64,000 nt of DNA from Limnohabitans sp. B9-3 (GTDB lineage Bacteria; Pseudomonadota; Gammaproteobacteria; Burkholderiales; Burkholderiaceae_C): assembly GCF_002778325.1 (NCBI RefSeq), contig NZ_NESI01000002.1, positions 310,001 through 374,000 on the forward strand. The letters are read 5' to 3'. The notes under the pieces are model-generated. The model ran no database searches, was not told where the DNA came from, and was given only the letters and a program-made list of their open reading frames with translations. The position numbers and the translations under genes were made by a program. Shown here piece by piece: positions 15,645 to 24,613 of this stretch (positions are counted from its first letter, which is position 1; each line of letters opens with the position of its first letter).

Positions 15645-16235
15645 ATGACCGAACGCCTGCCCCAGATCGCCTACGCAGATTTGCCCGAAGCTGTGCGGCC
15701 CCTTGCCGACGACATTCTCAAGATTTCAAGTGCCGCGCTCGGTGGCCCTTACAACGCCTTGCTGCGCAGCCCAGACATGGCGCGCCGGTGCTTTGATTTT
15801 TTAGACTATCTGCGCTTCAAAACCTCGGTCAACAAACGTCTGAACGAGTTCGCCATCCTGATTCAGGCGCGCATATCGAACGCGCAATATGAGTGGTGGG
15901 CGCACGAAATCATTGGCCGCAAAGCAGGCTTGTCCGATGCAGTGATGCGCGATTTGCAGCAGTGCCGCCGACCCACCACCATGCAGCCCGATGAGCGGTT
16001 GGTGTACGACTACTGCGTGCAACTGTCCCTCAACCACCGTGTGCCCGATGCGCTGTGGCAAGAGGCGGTGGACCACATGGGTGAACAAGCGGTGATTGAC
16101 TTGACCGTGCTCTCGGGCACCTATGTGATGGTGTCGATGCTCTTGAACGCCACCCAAGTGGGCATTCCAAACGGCGGCGCGTTGCCGCTGGAGGTGTTGG
16201 ATCCGGTGGTCATTCGCCAGCGTTTGCTCGCTTGA
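15645..16235 (+). CDS. Carboxymuconolactone decarboxylase (CMD/AhpD-like) family protein
   Basis: 196 residues with the same core as the copy at 5835: GPYNALLRSPDM, LNEFAILIQA and YEWWAHEIIGRKAGLS. No CxxC pair. RBS CCGGAG precedes the ATG. Outside the core the two copies differ widely, so they are ancient paralogues or independent acquisitions rather than a recent duplication. It opens a plus-strand run of catabolic genes; role probably in processing a ring-derived acid (inference). Confidence 0.85.
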   Translation: MTERLPQIAYADLPEAVRPLADDILKISSAALGGPYNALLRSPDMARRCFDFLDYLRFKTSVNKRLNEFAILIQARISNAQYEWWAHEIIGRKAGLSDAVMRDLQQCRRPTTMQPDERLVYDYCVQLSLNHRVPDALWQEAVDHMGEQAVIDLTVLSGTYVMVSMLLNATQVGIPNGGALPLEVLDPVVIRQRLLA

Positions 16236-16295
16236 TCGTTCTCTGTCATCCAAAGAATTGCCCCAAAAACTGCCCTTAAAAAACTGGAGACTCTC

Positions 16296-17273
16296 ATGAA
16301 CGCATTCCTTCGTCGCACCTTCGTTGCTGTGTCGCTGGCCTTGGCCGGTTTGCACGCGGTCGCGCAAGACTTCCCCAACCGCACCCTCACCATGATGATG
16401 CCGTACGCCCCCGGCGGCCCAGGTGACACCATCACCCGCGTGTTTGCGGGCGCCATGCAAAAGCAGTTGGGTCAGCAAATCGTGGTCGAGAACACCGCGG
16501 GCGCCTCGGGCACCATCGGCACGGCCAAGGTGGCCCGCTCCAAACCCGATGGCTACAGCTTGCTGATGATTCATGTCAGTCACGCCACCAATCAGGCGAT
16601 GTTCAAAAACTTGCCGTATCACCCCGTCGATGACTTTGAGCCGATTGGCCGCGCCACCAGTGGGCCGATGGTGATCGTCACGCGCAACGACTTTCCGGCC
16701 AAAGACTTGAATGAGTTTGTGAGCTACGTCAAAGCCAATGGCCCCAAGATCAGCCTCGCCCATGCGGGTGTGGGCTCGGCCTCCCACCTGTGCGGCTTGA
16801 TGATGCAGAGCGCTTTGAATGTGCAGATGAACGACATTCCCTACAAGGGCACGGGCCCTGCATTGACCGACCTTATGGGCGGTCAAGTTGATGTGCTGTG
16901 CGACCAAACCTCGGGCACGGTGCCCCCGGTCAAGGCCGGAAAAATCAAAGCCTATGCGGCCGCAGGCAAGAGTCGCTTGAGCGGTTTGCCCGATGTGCCC
17001 GCCATCAGCGAGGCGGGCGTGCAGGGCTTGGACATCAACATTTCGTTCGGCTTGTACGCGCCCAAAGGCACGCCCAAACCCGTGCTCGATCAGCTGACCG
17101 CGGCTTTGCAAAAGTCGGTGTCTGACCCTGAAGTTCGCCAACGCTTGGAGGCCATGGGTATCTCAGCCGTGACGCCTGACCAAGCGCGGCCCGAGGCCTT
17201 GCGAGCGCATCTGAAAAATGAGATGGACACGCTCGGCAACTTGCTCATCAAAGCCGGTGTGAAGCCCAATTGA
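16296..17273 (+). CDS. Bug/TctC-family tripartite tricarboxylate receptor
   Basis: 325 residues; signal peptide ends near AVAQD (residue 23-25). Family motifs: FPNRTLTMMMPYAPGGPGD, VVENTAGASGTIG, DGYSLLM, DIPYKGTGPALTDL. Periplasmic solute binding. The RBS GGAGA precedes the start. It overlaps the following MFS gene by 4 bp (TTGA), linking a soluble receptor to an MFS carrier rather than to TctAB. Ligand unknown, likely a carboxylate. Confidence 0.93.
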   Translation: MNAFLRRTFVAVSLALAGLHAVAQDFPNRTLTMMMPYAPGGPGDTITRVFAGAMQKQLGQQIVVENTAGASGTIGTAKVARSKPDGYSLLMIHVSHATNQAMFKNLPYHPVDDFEPIGRATSGPMVIVTRNDFPAKDLNEFVSYVKANGPKISLAHAGVGSASHLCGLMMQSALNVQMNDIPYKGTGPALTDLMGGQVDVLCDQTSGTVPPVKAGKIKAYAAAGKSRLSGLPDVPAISEAGVQGLDINISFGLYAPKGTPKPVLDQLTAALQKSVSDPEVRQRLEAMGISAVTPDQARPEALRAHLKNEMDTLGNLLIKAGVKPN

Positions 17274-18454
17274 GCAACTGGTTTGCCCTACCCCTGACCC
17301 TGGTCATTCAGGCCATGGTCTCCATGGCGCTGTTGACCTTGCCGGTCATGGCGCCAGTGATCGCCCAAGACTTTCAAGTCTCGCCAGCTTTGGTGGGTGT
17401 TTACGTGGCCATCACTTACGCCGGTGCGATGGTGGCGAGTTTGACGGGCGGCGCTGCGGTCAAGCGCTTGGGTGCCATTCGCATCAGTCAAGTCGGTTTG
17501 ATGTTGTGTGCCTTGGGCTTGTTGCTGTGCACATTGCCTTGGATTGGCACCGTCGCGCTTGGGGCCGTTTGTATTGGTTTGGGTTACGGACCCATCACAC
17601 CCGCGAGTTCGCACTTGCTGGCCCGCACCACGCCCAAGCACCAAATGTCTCTGGTGTTCTCGCTCAAACAAACCGGTGTGCCTTTGGGCAGTTTGCTGGC
17701 GGGGGCGATTGTGCCCACGCTGTTGTTGGGTTTGCCTTGGCAAGTTTGTATGGCGGTGGTGGCGGGCGTTTGTGTGGGTTGCGCTGCCATTTCACAAATC
17801 TTGCGTGACAAACTCGACGAGGACCGGCAACCCAATCTCACCACGCAGGGTGTCAGTTGGATTCAGCCCATTCGTTTGGTGTTGGCCCACCGTGCCTTGG
17901 CCAGCATGGCGGCGTGCTCGTTCATGTTTTCGATGGTGCAGCTTTCGCTCACCACCTACCTCGTCACGTTCTTGCACGACGATTTGGCCTACGGTTTGGT
18001 GGCGGCGGGCTTGGCCTTGTCGGTCACGCAATTTGGCGGCATGGCGGGGCGGATTCTGTGGGGCTACGTGGCCGACCGTTGGCTGGGGGCCAGTCGCATG
18101 TTGCTCATCTTGGCGGCCATGATGGCGCTGGGGGCTTTGGCCACCACCACCTTGTCGCATGACACGCCAAAGTCTGTGGTCATCGCTCTGTTACTTGCTT
18201 TTGGCGCATCGGCCATTGGCTGGAACGGTGTGTACTTGGCCGAAGTGGCCAAGCGTGCGCCGGAAGGCATGGCCAGCGTGGCGACCGGTGGCACCTTGGT
18301 GTTCACCTTTTTTGGTGTGGTGGTGGGGCCGCCTGTCTTTGGGGCGTTGTCTGCACTGTTTGGCACCTACCGCGCGGGCTTCACGGCCTTGGTGGTGGTG
18401 GCCTGTGTATGCGGCTGTGTTTTGATTTGGAGTCAGCGCAAGCCTCGCGCCTGA
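17270..18454 (+). CDS. Major facilitator superfamily transporter, TTG start
   Basis: 394 residues, about 12 hydrophobic helices, resembling the CynX/NNP-like and organic-anion MFS groups: GAMVASLTGGAAVKRLGAIR in the helix 2-3 loop, and FSLKQTGVPLGSLLAGA in helix 5. The only start that gives the full first helix is TTG 17270, which overlaps the receptor stop (TTGA), a typical coupled arrangement with a non-ATG start. Inner-membrane uptake of the pathway substrate is the likely role. Confidence 0.85.
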   Translation: MSNWFALPLTLVIQAMVSMALLTLPVMAPVIAQDFQVSPALVGVYVAITYAGAMVASLTGGAAVKRLGAIRISQVGLMLCALGLLLCTLPWIGTVALGAVCIGLGYGPITPASSHLLARTTPKHQMSLVFSLKQTGVPLGSLLAGAIVPTLLLGLPWQVCMAVVAGVCVGCAAISQILRDKLDEDRQPNLTTQGVSWIQPIRLVLAHRALASMAACSFMFSMVQLSLTTYLVTFLHDDLAYGLVAAGLALSVTQFGGMAGRILWGYVADRWLGASRMLLILAAMMALGALATTTLSHDTPKSVVIALLLAFGASAIGWNGVYLAEVAKRAPEGMASVATGGTLVFTFFGVVVGPPVFGALSALFGTYRAGFTALVVVACVCGCVLIWSQRKPRA

Positions 18455-18524
18455 GGCCATGGCTTGTCGAGCGGGGGACATGGCCGCGTTTGTATTTTTT
18501 GAAAACTCGATAAGCTCATTTGAT

Positions 18525-19697
18525 ATGAGTTTCATGACAGCCTTTCAACACCAAGCCACACGCACCCGCGTGGTTTGCAGGCCGGATGCGGTGCTGGATT
18601 TGCCAGACGAGCTGCGCAAATTGCAAGTGCGCCGCCCACTCTTGCTCACCAGTGCTCGCATGTCAGGCACGCCTTTGTTTGCCCAGCTTCAAGCGCTGCT
18701 GGTGGGTTGTGAGGTGGCGGTGGTGTCAGACGTCCCCGCGCATTCCTCCGTTGCAACCGTGCAGCGTTTAGTCGCGTTGGCCCTGGCCCATCAGGCCGAT
18801 GGATTTGTGTGTTTGGGCGGTGGCAGCGTGTGCGACTCTGCCAAAGCCACCGCGTTGGTGCTGGCCGAAGGCGAGCCCTTGGCCCAGCATGCCAGTCGCT
18901 TCATCCCGCCTGCGCAGGTGATCACGCCCAACTTCGTGCGCGAAAAACTGCCCATCGTCGCCATCCCCATGACGGCGTCAGGTGCAGAGGTGACCCCTTC
19001 ATTGGGCATTCGCACCGAGCACGGCACCAAGCTGTTGTTTTGGGATGCCGCGTTGGCCAGTCGCGTCATTTTGATCGACCCGCAAGCCAACCTGCAGATG
19101 CCTGCGGCGGTGATGCAGGCCACCGCCATGAACGGCTTGGCGCATTGCATCGAGGGCCTGTATTCCAAAAACCGTTCACCCGTGACCAATGCCTTGGCCG
19201 TAGCGGGCTTGTGCGGTTTTGACCGCGCCATGCGCGCCGTGGCGCAACATCCGCACGATGTGGCGGCACGGTCTGAGATGTTGGTGGCCGCGCATTTGTC
19301 GGGCATGGTGCTGGCCAGTGCGCGCAGTTGCCTGCATCACGCTTTGTGTCATGTGCTGGGTGCAACGTGTGGCATTGGGCATGGCGAAGCCAACTCGGTC
19401 ATCTTGCCGCATGCGCTGCGTTTTAACGCGCCCGCTGTGCCAGAAGCCATGCAACACATGGCGCAAGCCTTGGGTTTGTCGACGCAAGCGGCGACGCCCA
19501 CAGCAGCGGTTCTGGACTGGTTGTTGGACCTGCAACGTGTGTCGGGTGTGCCCACCCGTTTGCGCGATTTGGGGGTGGCGCAGGCTTCCTTGCGCGGCGT
19601 GGCAGAGCATGTGTTGCACGAGCGCGGTTTGGCCTACAACCCACGCGTGGTGACGTCTGCCCAAGAGATGCAAGACCTGCTGATGGCAGCGTGGTGA
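18525..19697 (+). CDS. Maleylacetate reductase-like iron-containing alcohol dehydrogenase
   Basis: 390 residues from ATG 18525 (MSFMTAF); ATG 18534, 18480 and 18459 are also in frame, and only 18480 has a fair ribosome site, so the start is uncertain. NAD(P)-binding GGGSVCDSAK; metal-site region NGLAHCIEG and CLHHALCHVLG ... GHGEANSVILPH, which follows the maleylacetate reductase pattern HHxLCHVLG. That enzyme reduces maleylacetate to 3-oxoadipate at the end of hydroxyquinol and chlorocatechol pathways. No hydroxyquinol dioxygenase is present nearby, so the substrate may be another oxo-acid. Followed by a TfdA-like gene 26 bp on. Confidence 0.8.
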   Translation: MSFMTAFQHQATRTRVVCRPDAVLDLPDELRKLQVRRPLLLTSARMSGTPLFAQLQALLVGCEVAVVSDVPAHSSVATVQRLVALALAHQADGFVCLGGGSVCDSAKATALVLAEGEPLAQHASRFIPPAQVITPNFVREKLPIVAIPMTASGAEVTPSLGIRTEHGTKLLFWDAALASRVILIDPQANLQMPAAVMQATAMNGLAHCIEGLYSKNRSPVTNALAVAGLCGFDRAMRAVAQHPHDVAARSEMLVAAHLSGMVLASARSCLHHALCHVLGATCGIGHGEANSVILPHALRFNAPAVPEAMQHMAQALGLSTQAATPTAAVLDWLLDLQRVSGVPTRLRDLGVAQASLRGVAEHVLHERGLAYNPRVVTSAQEMQDLLMAAW

Positions 19698-19723
19698 ACT
19701 GATGTTGAACAAGGACAGAAAAG

Positions 19724-20605
19724 ATGCAAATTATTCAGAGCGGTGAAATTTTGGGTGCTCGCGTGGAGGGCTTGGATTTGTCGCAGCCTGTGTCGCCCGC
19801 TGAGTTTGTTGAGCTTGAGCAAGCGCTGGGCCGCTATGGCGTGTTGAGCTACCCCAAGCAAGTGCTGACGTCGTTGCAACTCAAGCAATTTGCGGAGCGT
19901 TTTGGCCAGCTCGAAATCAACGTGGCCAATGCCTACCAAGAGCCGGGCTTGCCCGAGGTGATGATCTTGTCTAACAAAGTGGGCCCTGACGGCAAGCCTT
20001 TGGGTTTGAGCGATGCGGGCCAAGACTGGCACACCGACATGTCGTACAGCAAGATGGTGGCGTTCACCAACATCTTGTATGGCTTAGAAATTCCGCACCG
20101 CAACGGCGAGCCTTTGGGCAACACCGAGTTTGTCAGCATGCACGCCGCTTACGACGATTTATCCGAAGCCATGAAGCAACGCTTGGAAGGCAAAACCATC
20201 ACCCACGACTTCGCCAAGTTTTGGGACATGATGCGCGCCAAGCCCGGTAGCGCGCGCGGCCCTCTGACGCCTGCACAGCGCGCGGCCAAACCGCCGGTGT
20301 CGCACCCAGCAGTGATGGTGCACCCGATCACCGGGAAAAAAGTGCTGTATGCCAACCCCGGCTATTCGATGCGCATCAACGAGCTGCCGGAAGCCGAAAG
20401 CGACGAGGTGTTGGCGTTTTTGTTCACCCACCAACTGCAAGCCAAGTTTCAATACAAGCACCGCTGGCAAGTGGGCGATGTGTTGATGTGGGACAACTTG
20501 GGCACCTTGCACAACGCCGTGCCCGATTACCGACCCGACGAGCCGCGTTACATCAAGCGCTGCCAGGTTATGGCGACCCGTTACTTTGACCTGGCGGCGG
20601 CATGA
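19724..20605 (+). CDS. TauD/TfdA-family Fe(II)/2-oxoglutarate dioxygenase
   Basis: 293 residues. Iron ligands H103 and D105 (DWHTDMSY) and H263 (GTLHNAV); R275 and R279 (PRYIKR) close the active site. Length and the WDNLGTLHNAVPDY context are closer to TfdA-like aryloxyalkanoate dioxygenases than to TauD (inference). Neighbouring maleylacetate-reductase-like and FAH-family genes make an aromatic or ether-cleaving role plausible. The stop overlaps the FAH gene start by ATGA (20602-20605). A differing family member is at 4989. Confidence 0.88.
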   Translation: MQIIQSGEILGARVEGLDLSQPVSPAEFVELEQALGRYGVLSYPKQVLTSLQLKQFAERFGQLEINVANAYQEPGLPEVMILSNKVGPDGKPLGLSDAGQDWHTDMSYSKMVAFTNILYGLEIPHRNGEPLGNTEFVSMHAAYDDLSEAMKQRLEGKTITHDFAKFWDMMRAKPGSARGPLTPAQRAAKPPVSHPAVMVHPITGKKVLYANPGYSMRINELPEAESDEVLAFLFTHQLQAKFQYKHRWQVGDVLMWDNLGTLHNAVPDYRPDEPRYIKRCQVMATRYFDLAAA

Positions 20606-21540
20606 AGCTCATCACCTATCGGCAGTCTGACTCACGGGTACGCACCGGTGTCGTGCTGAACGACCGTGTGCTGGACATCTCCGATTGGCTCGAAAATTTG
20701 CCTGTGTCAGCGCAAGCCGAGGCGCATCACTTGGCCGCTGGCACCGTGGCACCTGTGGGTGGCATTTTGCGCTGGCTGAGCGCTGGCCCCGAAGCCGACG
20801 CGCTTTTGAAAGCGTACGTGGCGAAGGCGACCCATCCGAATTTGGCGCAGGCCATCACCGATTTGCCAGCGCTTGCCGCTGTCACGCTCTACGCGCCAGT
20901 GCCCAGGCCCGGCAAGATCATTGGCGTTGGCCGTAACTACGCCGATCACGCCAAAGAGACCGGTGTGGCACCGTTCGAGAAGCCGCGCATTATTTTCAAA
21001 ATGCCGTCGTCCGTGGCAGCACCCGGTGCGTCCGTGGTCCGGCCCAACGGCGTGACCAAATTGGACTTTGAGTCCGAGTTGGCCGTGGTCATTGGCGCCT
21101 TCGCGCGCGATGTGGACGAGTCAGATGCTTTGAGCTTCGTGGCGGGCTACACCGTGCTCAACGATGTGAGTGCGCGCGAATTTCAGTTCGACGTCTCGCC
21201 CGCGCAAACCACCTTCGCCAAAAGCATGGACAGCTTTTGCCCCATGGGGCCGTGGCTGGTCACGCGCGATGAGGTGCCCGATCCGCAAGCCCTGGACGTG
21301 TCGTGCTGGCTCAACGGCGAGCGCATGCAGCACGGGCACACCGCGGACATGTTGTTTTCTGTGAAAGCGCTGGTGGCCTACGTGTCGCAGTTTATGACCT
21401 TGGAGCCTGGCGACATCCTCACCACCGGCACGCCCGCAGGCATTGGTGCTTTTCGACAGCCGCCGGTCTATTTGCAACCCGGCGATCAGCTGCGTTTAGA
21501 AGTCACCGGTGTGGGCAGCATGACCCACGCGATTGCCTGA
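20602..21540 (+). CDS. Fumarylacetoacetate hydrolase (FAH) family protein
   Basis: 312 residues. An N-terminal domain (about 1-90) precedes the FAH core: PGKIIGVGRNYADHAKE, the metal ligand pair in DFESELAVVIG, the third acidic ligand in GYTVLNDVSARE, and LEPGDILTTGTPAGIG. Such enzymes hydrolyse C-C bonds of acylpyruvates or decarboxylate/isomerise homoprotocatechuate intermediates, using a divalent metal. Coupled to the TfdA-like gene by a 4-bp overlap. Precise substrate not readable. Confidence 0.9.
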   Translation: MKLITYRQSDSRVRTGVVLNDRVLDISDWLENLPVSAQAEAHHLAAGTVAPVGGILRWLSAGPEADALLKAYVAKATHPNLAQAITDLPALAAVTLYAPVPRPGKIIGVGRNYADHAKETGVAPFEKPRIIFKMPSSVAAPGASVVRPNGVTKLDFESELAVVIGAFARDVDESDALSFVAGYTVLNDVSAREFQFDVSPAQTTFAKSMDSFCPMGPWLVTRDEVPDPQALDVSCWLNGERMQHGHTADMLFSVKALVAYVSQFMTLEPGDILTTGTPAGIGAFRQPPVYLQPGDQLRLEVTGVGSMTHAIA

Positions 21541-21597
21541 CGGCCCGAAACATTGACATCACGGCTCATCCATCCACTGACAAACTGAGAGACTCAC

Positions 21598-22581
21598 ATG
21601 AACCAAACCAAACTTTCTCGTGTACTTGCCGCTTCTCTGTTGGCCCTGTGCGGCTGGACGCACGCTGCCGATGTTTACCCATCCAAACCGATCCGCTTGC
21701 TGGTGGGTTTTAGCGCCGGTGGCCCGACCGATGTGATCGCCCGTGTGTTGGCCAAAGACATGTCCGTCACTTTGGGGCAATCGGTGGTGGTTGAAAACAA
21801 AGCAGGTGCCAGTTCGATGATTGCCACCCGTGAAGTGCGCAATTCACCCGGAGATGGTTACACCTTGTTGTTCTCGTCGCTGGGCATGAACGTGAATCCC
21901 ATTTTGTTGGGCGAGCAAGCGGGCTACAACCCCAAGACCGATTTCACCCCCATCTCCAACGCGGCCACACTGCCCTTGGTCGCTGTGGCTGCCAACGAAT
22001 CAGCCCTGAAGTCGATTCCTGATTTGCTCAAGCAGGCGCGCACCAAACCCGAAGCGGTGAGTTTTGCATCGTCGGGCAGTGGTGGGTCTGGGCACTTGGC
22101 CGGTGAGTTGTTGGGCACCACCGCGAAGGTGAAGATGCTGCATGTGCCCTACAAAGGCAACGGCCCTGCGTTGCTAGAGGTGATGGCCGGACGGGTGGAC
22201 TTCATGTTCTACCCCGTGATTGGCTTGGCTGACCACTTGGCCACCAAGCGCATTCAAATTTTGGCGGTGGGCAGTGCCAAGCGTTTGGCGCAGTTCCCCG
22301 ATGCGCCCACGATGGGTGAGGTGGGCTTTGCGGGTTTTGAAGAAACCGCCCCTTGGGTGGGCTTGTTAGGTCCCGCCAAAACGCCTCCTGCCGTGGTGGC
22401 CCGTTTGCACGATGCCATGAGCAAAGCCTTGGCCAAGCCCGATGTGCGTGCACAACTCGAAAAACTAGGCGCTGTGATCGTGGGCGACACGCCTGCGGAG
22501 TTCACTGCCTTTTTGAAGCGCGACTACGAGCGCTGGGACAGCGTCATCAAAGCTGCCGCCGTCAAAGCAGACCTGAACTGA
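21598..22581 (+). CDS. Bug/TctC-family tripartite tricarboxylate receptor
   Basis: 327 residues; signal peptide ends near THAAD (about residue 24). Motifs: YPSKPIRLLVGFSAGGPTD, VVENKAGASSMIA, DGYTLLF, HVPYKGNGPALLEVM. Periplasmic binding of an organic acid. The stop shares one base with the next gene's ATG (TGATG at 22579-22583). This is the second such receptor in the same gene run; the two may recognise different ligands of one pathway. Confidence 0.93.
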   Translation: MNQTKLSRVLAASLLALCGWTHAADVYPSKPIRLLVGFSAGGPTDVIARVLAKDMSVTLGQSVVVENKAGASSMIATREVRNSPGDGYTLLFSSLGMNVNPILLGEQAGYNPKTDFTPISNAATLPLVAVAANESALKSIPDLLKQARTKPEAVSFASSGSGGSGHLAGELLGTTAKVKMLHVPYKGNGPALLEVMAGRVDFMFYPVIGLADHLATKRIQILAVGSAKRLAQFPDAPTMGEVGFAGFEETAPWVGLLGPAKTPPAVVARLHDAMSKALAKPDVRAQLEKLGAVIVGDTPAEFTAFLKRDYERWDSVIKAAAVKADLN

Positions 22582-23717
22582 TGAATCCCGCCTACGCGAT
22601 TGCCGACTTGCGCGCTGCGGCACAGCGCCGCTTGCCGCGTGCGATTTTTGATTTCTTTGATGGTGGCGCCGAAGACGAGCAAACCTTGTCGGCCAATCGT
22701 TTGGCATTTCAGCAGCACCGCTTTTTGCCGCGTGTGCTCAAGGATGTGTCGGTGGTGCACACCAGCACAGCGCTGTTTGGTCGGTCCATGGCCATGCCCG
22801 CGGCCATTGCCCCCACCGGCGCTTTGGGCTTTGGGCGACATGGGGCCGATGTGGCCATTGCCAAGGCGGCTGCGGCCTTGGGCATTCCGTACACCCTTTC
22901 GAGCACCGCAACGGCTTCGATTGAACGTATTGCCAATGCCGCGCCCGGGCGCTTGTGGTTTCAGGCGTACATCTTGAAAGACAAAGCGTTTTTAGCCCGC
23001 TTAGTCGAGCGCGCGCGCGTGGCCGACTACGAGGCCTTGATGATCACGGTGGACCTTCCCGTGGGTGGCAAGCGCGAGCGTGACCACCGCAATCACTTTT
23101 CGGTGCCGTTTCGCTTCACACCCAAAAACGTGATCGACTTTGCCCAAAAACCAGCCTGGTGCTGGCAGATGTTGCGCCAAGGCATGCCCGTCATGGAGAA
23201 CCTCATTGGCTTGGATGAGCAAGCCAAAAGCGCCTCCAGCATGGCCTCATCGGTGGGCCGCAACTACGACCCTGCCTTTGATTGGGACGCCTTGCAACGC
23301 ATGCGTGATGCGTGGCCCCGTCGCTTGATTCTCAAGGGTGTCATGCACCCCGATGATGCTGACCGCGCTTGCGCCATGGGCTGTGATGCGATTGTGGTGT
23401 CCAACCACGGCGGCCGTCAGCTCGACGGCGCCATGGCCACGCTCGACGCGCTGCCCGCTGTGGTGCAAGCCGTGGCCCAGCGCGTGCCGGTGTTTGTCGA
23501 TGGCGGCGTGCGGCGAGGCCAAGACCTGGTCAAAGCCTTGGCCCTAGGCGCACATGGGGTGTTGCTGGGACGCGCCACCTTGTTTGGCGCGGTATCGGAC
23601 GGTGAACGCGGTGCCGCCCGAGCCTTGGAGATTTTGCAGACGGAATTGGTGCGCACCATGCAGCTGTGTGGCGTGCCCAATGTGGGCGAAATTAACGCTA
23701 CGTTGTTGGGGCGTTAA
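22581..23717 (+). CDS. FMN-dependent alpha-hydroxyacid dehydrogenase (lactate/mandelate type)
   Basis: 378 residues from ATG 22581; the frame is open upstream but overlies the receptor gene. FMN-barrel motifs: PAAIAPTGALGF, WFQAYILKDK, the KRERDHRNHF segment, K252 (LILKGV) and the catalytic SNHGGRQLD with H276 and R279, then VFVDGGVRRGQDLVKA. The enzyme oxidises an L-2-hydroxy acid to a 2-oxo acid. The region between about 180 and 225 is of the longer, membrane-associating type seen in LldD and MdlB. Its stop overlaps the convergent exonuclease gene by 4 bp. Confidence 0.9.
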   Translation: MNPAYAIADLRAAAQRRLPRAIFDFFDGGAEDEQTLSANRLAFQQHRFLPRVLKDVSVVHTSTALFGRSMAMPAAIAPTGALGFGRHGADVAIAKAAAALGIPYTLSSTATASIERIANAAPGRLWFQAYILKDKAFLARLVERARVADYEALMITVDLPVGGKRERDHRNHFSVPFRFTPKNVIDFAQKPAWCWQMLRQGMPVMENLIGLDEQAKSASSMASSVGRNYDPAFDWDALQRMRDAWPRRLILKGVMHPDDADRACAMGCDAIVVSNHGGRQLDGAMATLDALPAVVQAVAQRVPVFVDGGVRRGQDLVKALALGAHGVLLGRATLFGAVSDGERGAARALEILQTELVRTMQLCGVPNVGEINATLLGR

Positions 23718-24316
23718 CCGCCGCTTTGCTGCAACGCATCCCAAACACAAATCGCCGCATACGCATCGTTCGCGGCATAAATCAATTGCGATTCGCTCAA
23801 GTTCGCATTGGCCCAGTTGCTGGTGGCTGCTTTTTTGGATTTTTGAAAACGCTGGTTGAACAGCACCGCCACCGCACCTTTGACGCCCATGTCTTTGCGG
23901 TAACCGCGTTCGCGAAAGATGGTGTTGAGTTCCAAAATGCCTTGGGGCTCAATGCCCAGTTTGTGGATGATGCGTTTGCGGTCATCGCCCAAACCAAACC
24001 CCGCTTTGGCGATGCCGCCGCGTGCCAACAAGTCGGCCGCGACCTTGCGACATTCGGGATCGTGCAACTGAAATACCCAAGCGCGCTCGCGTGTGGAGAG
24101 TTGCAACACATGCGGCCCGTCTGACGACTCGCCCACACGGAACGTGGGTTTGGACTCCGTGTCAAAGCCCCAAGCTTGGACGCCGATCAAGGCGTCATGG
24201 GCGTCACGGGCTTGGGGTCCGGAGTTGACGAGTGTGATGCGCTCAAGCCCTAGTCGATCAAAAGGCGGGAGGAGGGCGATGGCTTCTTTGTCGGGGGTGG
24301 GCTTGTGGTTTTGCAT
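23714..24316 (-). CDS. RNase D-like 3'-5' exonuclease (DEDDy)
   Basis: 200 residues from ATG 24316 (MQNHKPT); the open frame above it adds an implausible leader. The exonuclease I motif is WGFDTESKP (D, E), motif II AGFGLGDDRK, and motif III NDAYAAICVW with the Tyr of the DEDDy class. No HRDC domain, so it is a stand-alone catalytic domain rather than full RNase D. Ends convergently with the hydroxyacid dehydrogenase, sharing bases 23714-23717. Acts on RNA or DNA 3' ends. Confidence 0.85.
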   Translation of the reverse strand: MQNHKPTPDKEAIALLPPFDRLGLERITLVNSGPQARDAHDALIGVQAWGFDTESKPTFRVGESSDGPHVLQLSTRERAWVFQLHDPECRKVAADLLARGGIAKAGFGLGDDRKRIIHKLGIEPQGILELNTIFRERGYRKDMGVKGAVAVLFNQRFQKSKKAATSNWANANLSESQLIYAANDAYAAICVWDALQQSGG

Positions 24317-24499
24317 AGGTGGTGAGTTAAAGGCCCAAGGGTCGATGGTGTGAACACCAGTCCTCCCGAAGTCTCGCACATGACGCATCGCAGCCATAAG
24401 GCCGTTTGGCTTGGCAATGGCTGCTACCTAATGGCCTCCTCGACGTGCGGGACGATTCATTCCCGTGTATCCAAAGAGAGGCAGGGAATACCCCGCTTG

Positions 24500-24514
24500 T
24501 AGACGACCGGTCTA
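24500..24514. promoter_or_regulatory. Palindromic operator candidate for the liv operon TetR repressor
   Basis: TAGAC (24500-24504) and GTCTA (24510-24514) form a perfect inverted repeat with a 5-base centre (GACCG), 100 bp ahead of livG in the 297-bp gene-free region 24317-24613. It overlaps an AT-rich TAATAT/TATTAA -10-like stretch. NemR-type TetR regulators use TAGACC/GGTCTA half-sites, so the operon's own TetR protein (32128) is the obvious candidate. No other feature was seen in this gap. Confidence 0.5.
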
Positions 24515-24613
24515 ATATTAAACTGACCTGCATCGTTTTGTGCTGAGACCAAGCCCAGCTGCACAGAGCAACATGTAGACACTTCATGTGCAACCACGAA
24601 AGACACAGTTCAA

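Noticed and set aside
15801..17141. Long antisense frame of 446 codons
   Set aside because: It opposes two well-supported genes (CMD and Bug receptor) and has the His/Gly/Ala/Arg-rich make-up of a shadow in GC-rich DNA.
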